From the NCBI RefSeq assembly GCF_000189635.1, contig NW_002476370.1, positions 744,001 to 808,000 on the forward strand: a stretch of 64,000 bases of DNA, read 5' to 3'. A model generated the notes under the pieces. It was not told where the DNA came from. It saw only the letters and a list, made by a program, of their open reading frames with translations, and ran no database searches. This document shows positions 13,170 through 25,718 of the stretch, piece by piece (within the stretch, counting starts at the first letter, position 1; the number at the start of each line of letters is the position of its first letter). The DNA comes from Tetrahymena thermophila SB210 (Eukaryota > Ciliophora > Oligohymenophorea > Hymenostomatida > Tetrahymenidae). The position numbers were made by a program, and so were the translations under genes.

Positions 13170-14228
13170 AGAGAGTGAGTGAGTTATTAATAAAGTAATT
13201 AAGTAAGTAAATAATATTTTTTCTGCTTTTTAGCCAACAAATTTAGAACAATTAATATTTGTTAAGTTAAACTAAAATATAATTCTATTCATTTTTTATT
13301 TTATCAGTAAATATCTTTTTTTGGATTTAAATTTGCTTATATAGATAGATACTAAAATTATTTTATTTCATCTTTTTAAACAGAAATAACTATCAATTTG
13401 ATGAATTAAAATTGATTTCAAATACATTTATTACAATTAAAAATATTAAAACTTTTACTTGATCCTTAAAAAATAATTAATATACTTTTAAACTATTTTT
13501 TTAATTTGAAAAGCGAATTTATTAATGGTAAATCTATTTTAAATATGTTTATTACAAAGTAAAAAACTACTTTTTTTATTTAATCATTAAAAAAGATTAC
13601 AAAAAAAATAAAAAAATAATTTTTACACTTTTAAACTATTTTTAATTTGAAAATTGAAATTTAATAGTGTTAAATTTATTTTAAGTACACTAATTACATT
13701 GTAAAAAAATTAATTTTTTTATTTGATTGTTAAAAAAGAATGCAAAAAAAAAAAAATTATGATTTTCTATGCTATTTTTAACAATTAAAAATTTATTTGA
13801 AATTATTTTTAGTTTTAAAGTGAATTTTCTTAGAATTGAAAAACTTTATTTTAAAATATTTTTTTAATTTGATTTTTTGGAAAATAATTAAAATAAATAA
13901 AAACAAATCTCATATTTATTGAGAAATTTTTAAAAATTTGTACTTAAACTCATTTATTGTAAATAAAGTAGTTTTGACAGCTTGTCATCCTATAATTATA
14001 ATGTTATTTTATGGCCACAGCTATTCCAATTAATTAAATTTTAAAAATAATTATTCTCTCAACAACGAAATAATAATTGGCACCAATCAATTAAACAATA
14101 TCAATAGTAGAACTAAATCATAAAATCAATAAAAAAGAAAGAAACACAATATAAAAATTCAATTTTTAAGCAATCAATAGTTACGATAAATAGGTAAATA
14201 CTATAAGATATTTGAAATTTATAAAAAG
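13170..14228. other. intergenic region with tandem AT repeats
   Basis: No coding exon was recognised. The middle is occupied by the degenerate tandem repeat listed separately. The right end should hold the promoter of the next gene. Confidence 0.5.
13385..13880. repeat. degenerate tandem repeat, about 140-base unit
   Basis: Three to four units share the order: AACTATTTTT(TT)AATTTGAAAA, then GAATTTA...TTTATTTTAA, then ATTACA(A/T)(A/T)GTAAAAAA, then TTTTATTTGAT or AATCATTAAAAAAGA, then TGCAAAAAAA or TTACAAAAAA. Clear copies start near 13487 and 13627, and weaker ones near 13388 and 13770. Units differ by many substitutions and indels. Confidence 0.5.
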
Positions 14229-15825
14229 ATGATTAAAAATTTCTTCAATAATTTACCACCTGTTAAAGATTACTATTACTCTTAGTCTAAAAGTATCAAT
14301 AATAGTGATTCAAAATAATTATCTAAAATAAATAAAAATAATATTTCCACAAACGACTCAAAATTTGATTAGGACTCTGTTATTTAGAGTCCTTTAAGTA
14401 AGAGCAATGAAAGATTATTTCAATCTTTTAGTAGTTCCTAAAGATCATTCTTTTCATCACTTTAGCAAAGCTAATCTGGTTTTAGTAAAAGTAATGATGA
14501 TTCTATGAGATCATTTTAAGATAAATACATGCAATCTTTTGTAACAGAGAGATAAAAAAGAATAATTAAAATATAAAAAACGTAAGAATAAAAGAATAAA
14601 ACCCTCTTAAACTTCTCTTAATTCAGTTAAGAAGAAAGTGAAGTTACTTATGAAAAAATAAATATAGTGAATAGGTTAAGCAATTCTATAAGATTAGGTG
14701 GTTAGTTAAACAAAACAAAATCAGATACAGCATTCTAAATTAACTAAGAAAGTACCCACACTTTTAATCAAAAATAGCAAGAACAACACATAAGTAATTA
14801 AAAAAATTAGTTAAAATAAAATTAATTTCTGCAATTTACTTTGCAATTAAAAATAATTTTATTATTTAGAAAATAAATAGTTTTTTTAATCTACATTTTT
14901 TATTTAGATTTAATTGAAAACATAAAGCAAACAATTGAAATTACTCCTAAAAAATATATTTATGCAAGAATTAACATTTCGAATTAGCAACTTCCTCTTA
15001 GATTCTCTTGTGAAAGTGATAAAGAAGATTATTCAATTTATTTTAGCTTTTATGACTAATATCCAGATAAAAATAATTCTATCACTATTCCAAAAAAGAG
15101 AAAATCTCATCTTTATAAGGTTGGAAATGAAACAATTCAAACTAAGTACTTTTATTTCAGCTTCTACTCTGAAATTAAAGTTTAAGTTATCTTAAAGGTG
15201 TGGTTTAATGGTATTTTATTTTTAATTATTATGAATGAATAAGTACTCCCTTTTTCATTTAATATAAAATTTTATTATAAATACATGATAGAGAAAATAT
15301 TTGAAAGCTTTAGACATACAAAGGAGTCCAAGATTGGGATAAAGGCTTAATAAAAAGAATTTTAAAGACAATTAATGAAAAAAATTATGGATGATAAAAA
15401 ATTGTAAATTTAAGAAAAAGAGAAAGCTAAATTTATGATGCTAGAATAAATCAGGGAAGAAAAGTTTCAAGGATAAGAAGTTGAAGAATAAATACTCAGA
15501 TTTTATTTGAACTGTAAAATTATTTGATAACCTAATTGATTTGCTTAATTGTTTACTACTTTTATTAAAGAAAAGCTAAAGGAATAGTAAAAACAGGAAT
15601 ATATAGAAAGGAACAAACTGGTTATATAAAATACCCAAGTAAAAGGAATGTGGGAAAGTAGAGAACAGAAATAAGAAATATTTTAATAGCATAGAAAGAA
15701 ATTAGAAGAAGCAAAATAGCGATATTAATTCATATAAAGCTTAAATTTCAAAAATAAAGTTTAAACCATAGTTTAAAAATAAATCCAAAAGTAAATAACT
15801 CTAGACTAGGTAAACAATTATCTAT

Positions 15826-15872
<47 letters not shown>

Positions 15873-17450
15873 TTATGACAGTTTAGTATATTTGCCCTTT
15901 AAATTTTTAAATTATTTACAATAAACTTTACATAATTATCTATTCTCAAAATTAATTTCAAATTAATATTTTCAAGGTTAAATAGCAGGTTAAAGAGAAA
16001 AAAATTTAAGAAACATGTTTGAAGTGGCTGTAAATTTTGAATTTGATCAAATTTATGAATTAAATTGTCCATAGAGTATAAGTAAATACCAATCACATTT
16101 TAGAAAATATTACAGTTTATTTACTTTCTTTAATGAATTCTTTATCCTAACTATAATTTTTCTTGCCTTCAATTAAATATGAATATAAATAAATAAAATA
16201 TTCAGTACAGTAAGATTCTCAAAGTTTTCAGCACCAAAAATAGGTAGATCAGTCAGAAAATCAAAAAATAGCATCAAATTTCTCTTATAAAAGAACCAGA
16301 AAGTTACCATTTAAGAATGTTAGTTAATATCAAAAGGTAAAATATTTATAAATGCTTTTTACTTTACATTATAATTTTTTAATAATCTTAAATTTAATAG
16401 GAGCTTGAATCTATTTGCTAAAACTGTTAAAACAAAATCTAATTGGAGTGCAAAGAATTTAATATTTTAGTTTATTAAAAATTCATAAGACATATTAATA
16501 CTTGGATAAATTTAGCAAAAATCCTAAAGATTTATCTAAAAATGTAATAATTATTTTAAGATTTATAATAATTATTTATTGAAGTTAATTTAATTGTTTT
16601 TAAATTTTTAGTCAAATTTAACTTTTTAATTTTTAATTAATACATTTTAGTAAATATAATTAATAACAGCTACAAGCTTTTATAATTTAAAAATATTTAC
16701 TACCTGTATAAATTCTTATATTTTAGCAACTTTTTAGTCCTTTATTTTTGATTTAGATAGCATATAAAATAAAATTTTTAAATTAAAAAAATTTTTTCAA
16801 CATGTTAAAAATAAAAATATGTATTAGATAAAGATTATTTTCTAATAAAATATACTTTTTATTTTAATAACTAGTAATTGTCATATAGAATTTCTTTAGA
16901 ATTTAATTTTAAAGGAGGCTCATGATGGTAAAGATTTTATTTGAAAAGGGTTTAGAAAGTTTAAAATAGTAATAGTATCAGTCAAAAAAGCTTGTTAGAG
17001 GATAGTAAGTTAAACCAAAGATAGATTTTTCGCTCCTTCAGTTTATCATTTATCTAAAATAGTAATTAACTAACTGATTTTCTATAAAATTATTTGACAT
17101 TTAAAAAGCAATTTAAGCTTAAAAGGATATTGAAAAATATACTGAATAAAATGTATCATTTTTTCAATGAAAAAAATGTCAAAAATCACATTTTTATTTT
17201 TATTTATAAGCTTATTTTATATTTAAATAGATCAGCAAAGAATGGAATTTGCAAGAATTACATATATCGCTAATTAAGAGATTTAAAAATGAGATTACGT
17301 GAAGCAAGGAATTAGAAATAAGAATATTAAAACTCTTTAAGGCATCTTTATCTTGTTAAAGAGAGATAATAACTGATGGATATATTGTTATATGAATTAG
17401 AATCATTAAAAGAAAGGTATGGCTCTGAATAAAAGATCAGAATTTCTTGA
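14229..17450 (+). CDS. coiled-coil protein of unknown function, eight exons
   Basis: Eight exons join with consistent phase to give 642 residues: 14229-14793, 14908-15197, 15294-15513, 15571-15809, 16211-16336, 16401-16543, 16915-17040 and 17231-17450 (TGA). The N-terminal 190 residues are Ser/Asn/Gln-rich and probably disordered. Exon 2 encodes a compact, mostly beta segment (KYIYARINISNQQLPLRF, later DYSIYFSFYDQYPD and YFYFSFYSEIKVQVIL) that looks like a folded domain of unknown type. Exons 3-4 are Lys/Glu/Gln coiled coil (for example KEFQRQLMKKIMDDKKLQ). Exon 6 has a possible CXXC pair (ICQNC), and the C-terminus is helical (LRDLKMRLREARNQ). No family was recognised, and the mix suggests a structural or scaffold role. 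Exon 6 to 7 and exon 7 to 8 boundaries are the least certain. The intron after exon 4 contains a TTTA microsatellite. Confidence 0.65.
15823..15874. repeat. (TTTA)n microsatellite inside an intron
   Basis: About twelve near-perfect TTTA units lie in the 401-base intron (15810-16210) of the coiled-coil gene. Length variation between strains is likely. Confidence 0.9.
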
Positions 17451-19759
17451 TTTGTAAAATTACCAATTAATAAATAAAGTTAAGTAATTTAGTATATTAA
17501 TTTTGTAAAAGAAAAATATATCTACCAATTTTTATATACAATTAAAGTATTGTTTGTCTATTCAAGTACCTTAGAACTAAATACCTAACACATATAAATT
17601 TGGCCAATTTTAGCAAATTTAATAATTTAAGCAATAAATTTATATCTTGTTATTAAGGTTCGTACCTGTTTCTATTTATACTTACAAATTTATCAAACAA
17701 AATAAAATCATTTATTTATAGTTTTCTTCTTTAAAAGTTTCTGCCTATCACATAAATTAAACTATTAGCTTATTTAAAATATAATAAAAAAATGAGATTT
17801 ATGGTATGCTATTAGCTTTTATCATAAAAATTTAGTTAATTTGTAATTATGAGAGTAAGCAAAAGTAATATAATTATTTAAAATTTGAAATATTATACTT
17901 AAAAAGATTATAAATAGATTATTTTAGTAATATGATGTACTTTACATTAAATACAATAATCTATGAACTGGAAACAATTAGAAAAATAAAACCTCACCGC
18001 TTATTGGTTCAAGTAGTATTTTTCTTAGATTATTAGAAAAATTTGCCAATCAATCAATGCAATATTTTTAAATTTAAAATTTAAAGGTAAATTTCTTAAT
18101 TTTACCTTTTTTACTTTTTAATTTTTTTATTATTTTCTATTTTGATTGGCTTTTTTTAAAAAAATTGTGAATCAAAATAAAAGCAAATAATTAATTTTGA
18201 TTATTTGTGTTAAAAATAATATTTTTGGGTAAAAATAAACTAATTGAATTAAATGCAATTTTCAAATTTGTTTTTTAAGCATTCGAACTTAGAAAATAAA
18301 TTATCAATTTCTATTTTTAAAGTAGACCTGAAATAGATAGAGTTAATATTTTTTAAAGACAACATTTCAAAACTAAATCAATCAATCAATCAATTTGGGT
18401 TGGTTGGTTTGTGTTAAAAATTTTAATTATTTGAAAATACCCTTTTATTCAAATTTTTCTTTACAGTAAGATTGAATATTTATTAAAGTATTAATTTTTG
18501 TTAGTTAAAAAATATTTCAATGTGCATACAATATTTGTAAAATTTTTTCTCCAATATTACTAATTACAATAAAAAAATAATTCATATTATTAAGCATTAT
18601 CATATGAAAAATTATTTTAGCTATCAATATGTCTTTTATATTTAATTCAAAAAAAACTATTTAGAATTATAGTAAATATTGTTATCTTTAACGATTGTTT
18701 ATTTGAATGCTGTTTGATTTTTTTAATTATTTTGAAAGTAAATTAAATACATAAATTTTGAAAGTAAATTAAATAAATTTTCGAGTAACAAATATTTTAA
18801 GATAAGAAGAGTACAAAAATAGATTAAAAGAGTAAATTTATTTTTTAAAACATTTAGAAATTCAGTGGCTAAGAATTTTTTGGAAAAATGTTGTGGTAAT
18901 ATATTTTAGGGTAAATATTGCTTGTTAGAAAAATGAAAGAATTATAAAATTGTAAACACATAATGTGATTGATTTTTTAAGGTTAAGGAAATATTTGAAA
19001 TAGGTCGATAAAGATTTATAATGAGAAGTTTACTTAATAGCGTTTATATATATAAATTAGAAACATGAAGGTGAAAAAGAGAGCATTAAAGATATATATT
19101 AGATTAAAGTGATTAAGATGAATTAGAGAAGAAGTTATTGATTTCATTTCAAAGTTTATAATTAATTTGTGAAATTTTTATATTTTCTTTTTATTGTGAG
19201 ATAAATTTTTCTTTAGGTAATTGATAAATAAAAGTTAGATTTTAAGATGGATCTATGGATAGATCGAAGGACTGATAGTTGATTGGTTTGTTAAATTGAA
19301 TGATTATTATTTAAATTATGAAAAGTTTTTTTTTAGTTAATTTATACATATATAATTTATTTTAGATTAGGCTGTATTTAAATTGATTCTTATTCTTTAA
19401 TATAATGAGAAGCAAACTCAGCTTGATTATTTTATTTATTTAATTAGGATTCTTCATTTATTCTTTTATTTTTTTGCATATCTATTAAATAAAGATTTTA
19501 TTAAATCAAGCTAGCTATGTTTTTTAATGAAAAGAATTCAGCCTCAAAAGTAAATTTTTTCTTAAAATTATGGTTTACTGACTATTTAAATAATGTGTGG
19601 ATTTAAATGCTTTATCTGTGCAAATAACGCATTACTATCAAAGTATTTTGTAAATATTCAGTTTATTTTTGTTAAGAAGTTGAGATCTGTTTTAATTTAG
19701 TTTTATGTTATATATTTCATTTTCTAAGATATTCTGTGTAACAAATACAATTTGGTTCC
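17451..19759. other. 2.3-kb intergenic region between convergent genes
   Basis: AT-rich spacer between two 3' ends. It holds a short AATC tract next to GGTTGGTTGGTTTG near 18380-18412. From about 18890 to 19330 the plus strand is richer in G than the surroundings, which may reflect the 3' untranslated region of the minus-strand gene. No gene was recognised. Confidence 0.5.
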
Positions 19760-21637
19760 TCAGAATCTCCTAATAATAACTCCTTAGTTTAGTGATTAGA
19801 TGCCTTTTAATGCCCTTTGAGTATATGCTTATCTCATATTTTATCTTTGGGATTAGTTTTATAATTCCAATGACTTGGAAGAAGAGCTTTTACAACTTTT
19901 CTTTTTTCCTTCTAAACTGTTTTCGTTGCTTTCACTAGCCATAGGTTCAGACTCAGAGTCTTGGTTTTTATTAGAGTCTTCCTGGTCTTGGTATACACCA
20001 AGCATGTTTGAATTCTATACTATCTGGCAACAGAATCTCTTTATGATATTAATGTATTGTATTTTTTCGCAATTTATTTATATGAAAGAGGAGCAATCAT
20101 TCTAATCAAATTAATTAAGGTCTAAATTGAAGCACAATTTATGAAGATAAATAGAGAAGGGACTGTGGATTAAGTATTTTAAGGTACGCTCATTCAAGTG
20201 AAGGAAGAGCAAATTATAGTGATCATGAGAGAAGAATTCTGTTTTCTTATTGTAGTTTTTCATTTCTTTAGTGGATTGCTTGAGACGCATTATTAATTTT
20301 AAGAGAATGCCGTGAAGGTATTGAGGGACATCTAATTCGATTAAATTTTTTTGCTAGAAAGTAGCTAACAATTTATACATAAAGAGCTTGTTTAAGTTGT
20401 GGAACTTAGAATTGACTTTTTAAGGATTTCCTTGGTTATCATCTTCCTTTCCGTTATTAAGGTGACGTCTATTCTTTCTGTATTCTTTGATTTTAGAGAA
20501 AACTATATCGTCATTTTTGCAAAGAGATTGCTTGAGCTTGAATTATTTTCCGTATTAGGGAGAAAAAATTAGTTCTCCATTTTGGCAGAAAGTTGAAGTC
20601 TGCATTGTTTTAAGGGCTTCTTCAAGGTCTTTACTGAGTTAGTAAGAGCTTAAAGGTTGCTCTATGTTGGATTCATCACAATCACTGCTGAGGAGCTAGT
20701 GCTCAATTTAGCTTTAGCTTTCCATCTATTCGTCTTCTTATTAGAAATCGTGGATAGCCTCTTGTTTGATCTTAGGGATAATTTGAGCGCTTTCATTTGC
20801 TGAGAAAGTTGTGGAGCGAGATGTAGATACAGAAGAAGAAGTAGGATTGTTAATAAGTTTTAAAGATGTAGTCAGTGAGGGAGTGCTATAATTATTGCTA
20901 TTAATATTGGATAGTTACTCTTTTTATTAATTCGAGTGCTCTACTTTTTACAATTCATTAATAGAAAATTTAGCGCAGCTGGAGTAAATTTACTAATTCT
21001 ATACAGTATTGTTGGAATTCAAGTGATTACCTTAAATGTGCTAAAATTCTAAAGGTTATTAGTATTGTATGCCGCAATTCATCTACTCTCTTTATTACTG
21101 TTGAGGACTTTCAAGAACTTAGAGGGTGTTCTAGAAGTGAGCTTGTTATTAATTTATTAATTGTTAATTTTACATTTTTAAGAGATCATTTTATTAATTA
21201 TTTAAGCCATTATTTAAAAATACTGTGGAAAAGCTGTCACGATTCAAATTTACTTGCTGTTATTGCATAGGGAAAAAATCAAATTCATTATTTTCATAGA
21301 CTTATTACTTTTAGTTTTAAGGAATTAATATTTGTAATTAACCCATTTGAGGGGCTTGGCTCATAATTTAACCATTTTAGACCCATAACTAAGGTTATTA
21401 TTGTTGGTTTTAAAGTTATTACAATTATTAAAGAGTAATTTATTAGGCAGGTTAGGCAATACTGGGAACAAGAAAATTTGTTTAAAGGCAAGAAGCAGGG
21501 ATTATTAAAGGAGTTAATCCGCAACCTTGGCTTAAGTATTAGGATAGAAGTGCCTATTCGACTGGGTATTATGAAACTAATTGATATGAAGGGTTCAAGT
21601 TAGCTTAAGGATTGTTAATAATAAATTATGGATGCAT
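19760..21637 (-). CDS. Gln/Asn-rich protein of unknown function
   Basis: One open frame of 625 residues on the minus strand, from ATG at 21637 to TGA at 19762-19760. The first 320 or so residues are Gln/Asn-rich low complexity (for example ITLQQLQQLQNQQQQPQ) with hydrophobic islands. A Ser/Thr stretch follows (NNPTSSSVSTSRSTTFS). Residues about 345-540 look folded: a basic patch KIKEYRKNRRH, helical KLFMYKLLATFQQKNLIELD, and HDHYNLLFLHLNERTLKYLI. The C-terminus is acidic then Ser/Lys-rich (GKKKSCKSSSSKS). The composition resembles transcription co-regulators or RNA-granule proteins, but no domain was recognised and that is only an impression. The gene is less AT-rich than its surroundings and has no intron. 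Confidence 0.8.
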
Positions 21638-22316
21638 TTTATTTAGATTATCAAATTATAATTTTTTAATAATTAATTTAATTATATAATTAATTTATGA
21701 AAGGTGCTTAAGATTTATAATCTTGTTGATGTATATATAACGAATTATTAATTACTAACCAGTTTTTGGTTTTTGTTTTATGATTATTTATTTTCCTATG
21801 GGATGGATTATTTGATTTTGCCTTATGTTTATTAATTTCAATTTTTAATTATTCTCTACCCTAAAAATTAGACAGAAAATCAATAAATAAATTAAAAAAT
21901 TAACTTCTTTGACTATTAATTATAGTTATTAGTTTGCAAATATTTTTATATCTGTGAAAAAGTAAATAAGTGCATGAACGTAGAATACATTCAAAAAATT
22001 TACTTTGTATTTCAAACTTTATATTCCAATTATCGATTACTGATGACTATTTATAATTTCAAGTGTTTCAATCAAGGATTTTCTTTCCATCTTAAAAAGA
22101 ACTACCAAATAGGGTTATTTTAGCGTAAGAATTTATCTCCTAGTTTTGTGTAAAGAAAAATTTAGCCACAGTTTGAGTTACCCGAAAATAAGACAAATCA
22201 TAATTTATTAGACTGAATTATTTTTTTGTAAATGTGCTCATATTACATCAAAAATTAAATTAGTTTATAAGAGCCAACCCGTTCATCAGCTAATTATTAA
22301 ATTATTAGTATATCTT

Positions 22317-22909
22317 TCATTTAATCTTTGTTTTTATATTAAAAGTATTAAATATAAAATTATAAATTGAAACATAATAAACGTTTCCTCGTAAATCACC
22401 ATATTTCAAAGCAAAACCAAATTTTTGCTTTAAAATAAGTACTGAATTACTTTAGAATTAAAGAAAATAGAGCTATAATTCTATACATAAAGATAAACAA
22501 AATTTACCTAAAAATGCAGTTGCAAATAATGTAAGAATCTAGATAAAGGCCTATTTAAATAAAGCAAATCTATTTTAAGATTATTTAAAAGCAGTTCTAT
22601 TTAAAGCTTCTAGCAAGTCATTGTATGTATCGCATATAACTTGATATGGGTTTTTTACGCAAATGAAAAAGCTATGAAAATGAAATTAAATAATTAATTA
22701 AAAATATTTATATTTAATATTTGATTATCAATTCTTAAGTAAGCAATATATAGATATATTTGCGTTATTAAATTAAGTTACTCCACTTTTAACATTACTA
22801 ATAATTAAATTATTTTTAAAAAGAGCAGTTAGTACTTGTTAATAATAATTATTAAATAGAGAACTTATGTTCAAAATATAAACATCAATTCGAGCGCCTT
22901 TTCATTCAT
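22317..22909 (-). CDS. possible small three-exon protein, unknown function
   Basis: Proposed exons 22909-22884, 22671-22508 and 22441-22317 join with matching phases into 104 residues ending in TGA. The middle exon is the convincing part: KNPYQVICDTYNDLLEALNR followed by FKQSQNRFALFKQAFIQIL, an amphipathic helical stretch with ordinary codon use. The third exon adds FGFALKYGDLRGNVYYVS. The first exon is only 26 bases and the first intron is 212 bases, so the start is weak. No family was recognised; a small mitochondrial or membrane-associated protein is one guess. Divergent from the plus-strand candidate at 22937. Confidence 0.4.
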
Positions 22910-22936
22910 GTTTAGTAAAATAAATTAACTCTTTAT

Positions 22937-23700
22937 TATTTAGGATTAAGCTGATGCTTTTTTATTGATATCAATGAAAAATCCTAAAGAAAGAATTCTT
23001 GAATTAAAAAACTTCGCTAGAAAGGGAGATGCTAAATAGGGATTTTTAATTCATTCTTACTATTAAAATACGGAGCAATTTTGCATTATTTTATTTAGAT
23101 TATTTATTTTGACTCTAACGTATTCTAATAAAAAATGAAATAAAAACGAGGCAAACAGGATTTACATTATTTAAAATTAGAAGACTCAGGTTTATATAAA
23201 ATTTAATTAATATTTTTGAATTAGTTTTCATTAATTTAATCAATATAAATTATAAAAGAAAGTATTTAATTAATTCATATTTTTTTATAAGTCAATCAAG
23301 AAGGTGAATAAAGCAATTCTTTAATTAAATATATTAAATACTGATGAATAAATATCAACCGAAATGAATGAAATATTTTTGAATTTTACTATTAATGTCA
23401 CACAGTAAATCTTAATTTCATTGGTAATCGTAAATACTGAATATAATAATAAAAAATTAATTAATATATAATAATATATATTTTAATTAAAAACCCTTAA
23501 CTCTATTTTTCAATTGTTAGTTTCCTTTATTTTTAATAAGAAAATTCGAGAAGAAGGACTTTCATTCAATTTATAAAGAGAAAGCAAAAGCAAATATAAA
23601 ATCTAATAAATGAATAATTTTTTCAGCATGCGCTAATAAATATAAATGGATGGATGCTATTCAGATTTTCTAATTAAAATATTTAAAATCAGCTATTTAC
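22937..23700 (+). CDS. possible small spliced gene, structure unresolved
   Basis: Several coding-like pieces on the plus strand lie in sequence less AT-rich than the flanks. One reads ADAFLLISMKNPKERILELK then NFARKGDAKQ (about 22940-23040). A second reads KKVNKAILQLNILNTDEQIS then TEMNEIFLNF (about 23300-23390). A third begins KIREEGLSFNLQRESKSK (about 23541-23600). They may be exons of one helical protein separated by AT-rich introns, but no complete set of junctions or start codon could be fixed. No family was recognised. Confidence 0.3.
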
Positions 23701-23889
23701 TTAGTTACTTACATAAATATAAACAAATACTTTACTTTATAAATAGTCATTATAAATATTATTAATTTTACTTTTTTTTTATATCTATAAAATGGATTAT
23801 ATGTTGATTGATTATTAGTAATTATTACAGCAAAAAATTTAAAAAATACATCTTTTTCATTTCGATATTCTTTAATCTAAAAGCTGTTT

Positions 23890-24165
23890 TCACTTTTAAT
23901 TTTCTAATGCTTCTCTGAAGCGAGCTTGTTCAGTAATAACTTGCTGTAAAGAGCCTTGCTTTTAAATAAAGCATTTATTTAAGCATACTTTTTCTTAATC
24001 TGACAGATCAGGACTTTTTAATTGTTTCAAAATGCATTTTTCAGTACAATTTTTGTAAATAGCCTCTAAAGTTAGCTCACTAACATTAACTATCAAATTC
24101 TTTAAATATTAATTTTACTATTACTTATTTATTTTTTGTTGAAGTAAAAATTCGTTTTAAGACAT
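23890..24165 (-). CDS. small Tim (Tim8/9/10/13 family) intermembrane-space chaperone
   Basis: An intronless 91-residue frame starts at 24165 and ends in TGA at 23892-23890. It carries the family hallmark, a twin CX3C motif: CTEKC, 16 residues, then CLNKC. The spacing and total length match small Tim proteins. In other eukaryotes these form hexameric chaperones in the mitochondrial intermembrane space that carry hydrophobic precursors to TIM22 or SAM, with the cysteines in two disulfides. The flanks are helical (ILKQLKSPDLSDQEKV between the motifs, VITEQARFREALENQK at the end). Which of the Tim8, 9, 10 or 13 branches it belongs to cannot be judged by eye. Confidence 0.9.
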
Positions 24166-25718
24166 CTTATTTTTTATTAGTGGAATATTCTAAAAAGGAT
24201 ACAATCTTTTTAAGCTTTATAATTTGAAAATTTATTAATTAAATTATTTATGATCAAGTATGCTTTATTAATTGATTGATGGATGAGTGATAACTAAGCT
24301 TTTTTGGGTCATAAATCTGTACTCTTTATTTATTTAATATATTTTTTATATAATTTTATTTCTACTTCAAATTTAATTTTGAATAATTTATTTATTATGC
24401 AAAAAAAAAAAATTCATTTTAATTAAAAAATTTTAACAAAATAAATAACCCTTGTAATGAGCATATTCATTGTATTTAATAAAGTTAATAATAAAAACAA
24501 AAATTATATTTTATAAAATATTATTAAATACTTAAATAATGAAATTAGATATATTTTTTATCACAATTTTAAAAATTATATTTGAAGTGATAAGATAATT
24601 TAACGCAATTAAATATTTATTAAATTAAGCCAGCTATTCTCAATAAAAAGTTCTTTTTAATTAGGCCAGCCTAAATATTTTTAAATGTAGCTTTTATTTT
24701 TGGACAAATTAAATTAAAACATAACAAGTAAATATCATAATATCATCTTTAATCAAAGTTCTTGAATCTGTAACATTCAACATCATTTATATGTTCACTG
24801 CATGTAAATTTAGTAAAATAAAAATATTTCCTTAAAATACTGAAAGCAAATATCCGTTCAGTAATTTATTTTAAACATATTTTAGGGTAAATTTAATGTT
24901 CTGGCTTGCATATAAATATTTTAAGGTAAGCCACATAATTAGTCAAGGTTCATCAGACATTTTTGTTTTTTTCATAATTAAATCTCTTAATTTTTTTTGA
25001 TATAAATAATTAATAAGAAAACAAATACTTTTTTAAAAAAATAAACAAAATTGATAGTAAATTTCTAAAGTTAAAATAAAATATTTTTTTCATTTTATCT
25101 TTATATTTATGGAATTCTTAATAATAATTAGGCTTTATTCAACGCTTATTCATTATTGAGTAAATAAATTTCTCATAGTTTTTTCTAGAAAATCTCCTTT
25201 TCTATTTTACACTTATAGAAGCCAGCATTCTCTTTATCTTTTCTTAACGGAGAAAAAAAGATGGTTAGAACCTTATTATTTAGTTGTATATCAAAAAAGG
25301 AATCTTTTGAAAATAACATATCATCAATAACTAAAAAAAATATTTAAAAAATTGAAAGTATGAATGAATCTATTATGATTAAGTGATTGCTTATAAAAAT
25401 GAACGAACTCTACAACAAATAAAAAATATTACTAACTTAAATTAGTTTTGATAATATTTTGAAATTTGTTGAATTAGCAGGAAGGAAGGAGGGAGTTAAT
25501 TGATATAACGAAAAAGATATTTTTAAAAATGCCAATGATGTGGATAGATTATTACATATGAGATATATTTATTTTGACAACATATCTTCATTTACCTATT
25601 TATTGTATGCAAGGTTATTAGTTTAAATATATTTCTTTTTGTTAATTTAATAAACTCATAAATAATTATATTTGAATAATTAATATTCATTAAAAATCAC
25701 TGTTACTTTTAGAGAACT
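24166..25718. other. intergenic region, nothing firm
   Basis: AT-rich spacer upstream of both the small Tim gene (-) and the lipase gene (+). A GGAAGGAAGGAGGG tract lies near 25490. A 29-codon minus-strand frame near 25155-25245 (ASISVKQKRRFSRKNYEKF) is too short to call. Confidence 0.5.

Noticed and set aside
18380-18412. GGTTGGTTGGTTTG tract, reverse of AAACCAACC
   Set aside because: It shares only the AAACCAACC core with the breakage site and sits next to an AATC microsatellite; treated as simple repeat.
21294-21524. Minus-strand 76-codon frame in the standard code
   Set aside because: It is an alternative frame within the Gln-rich 625-residue gene, which reads through with the ciliate code.
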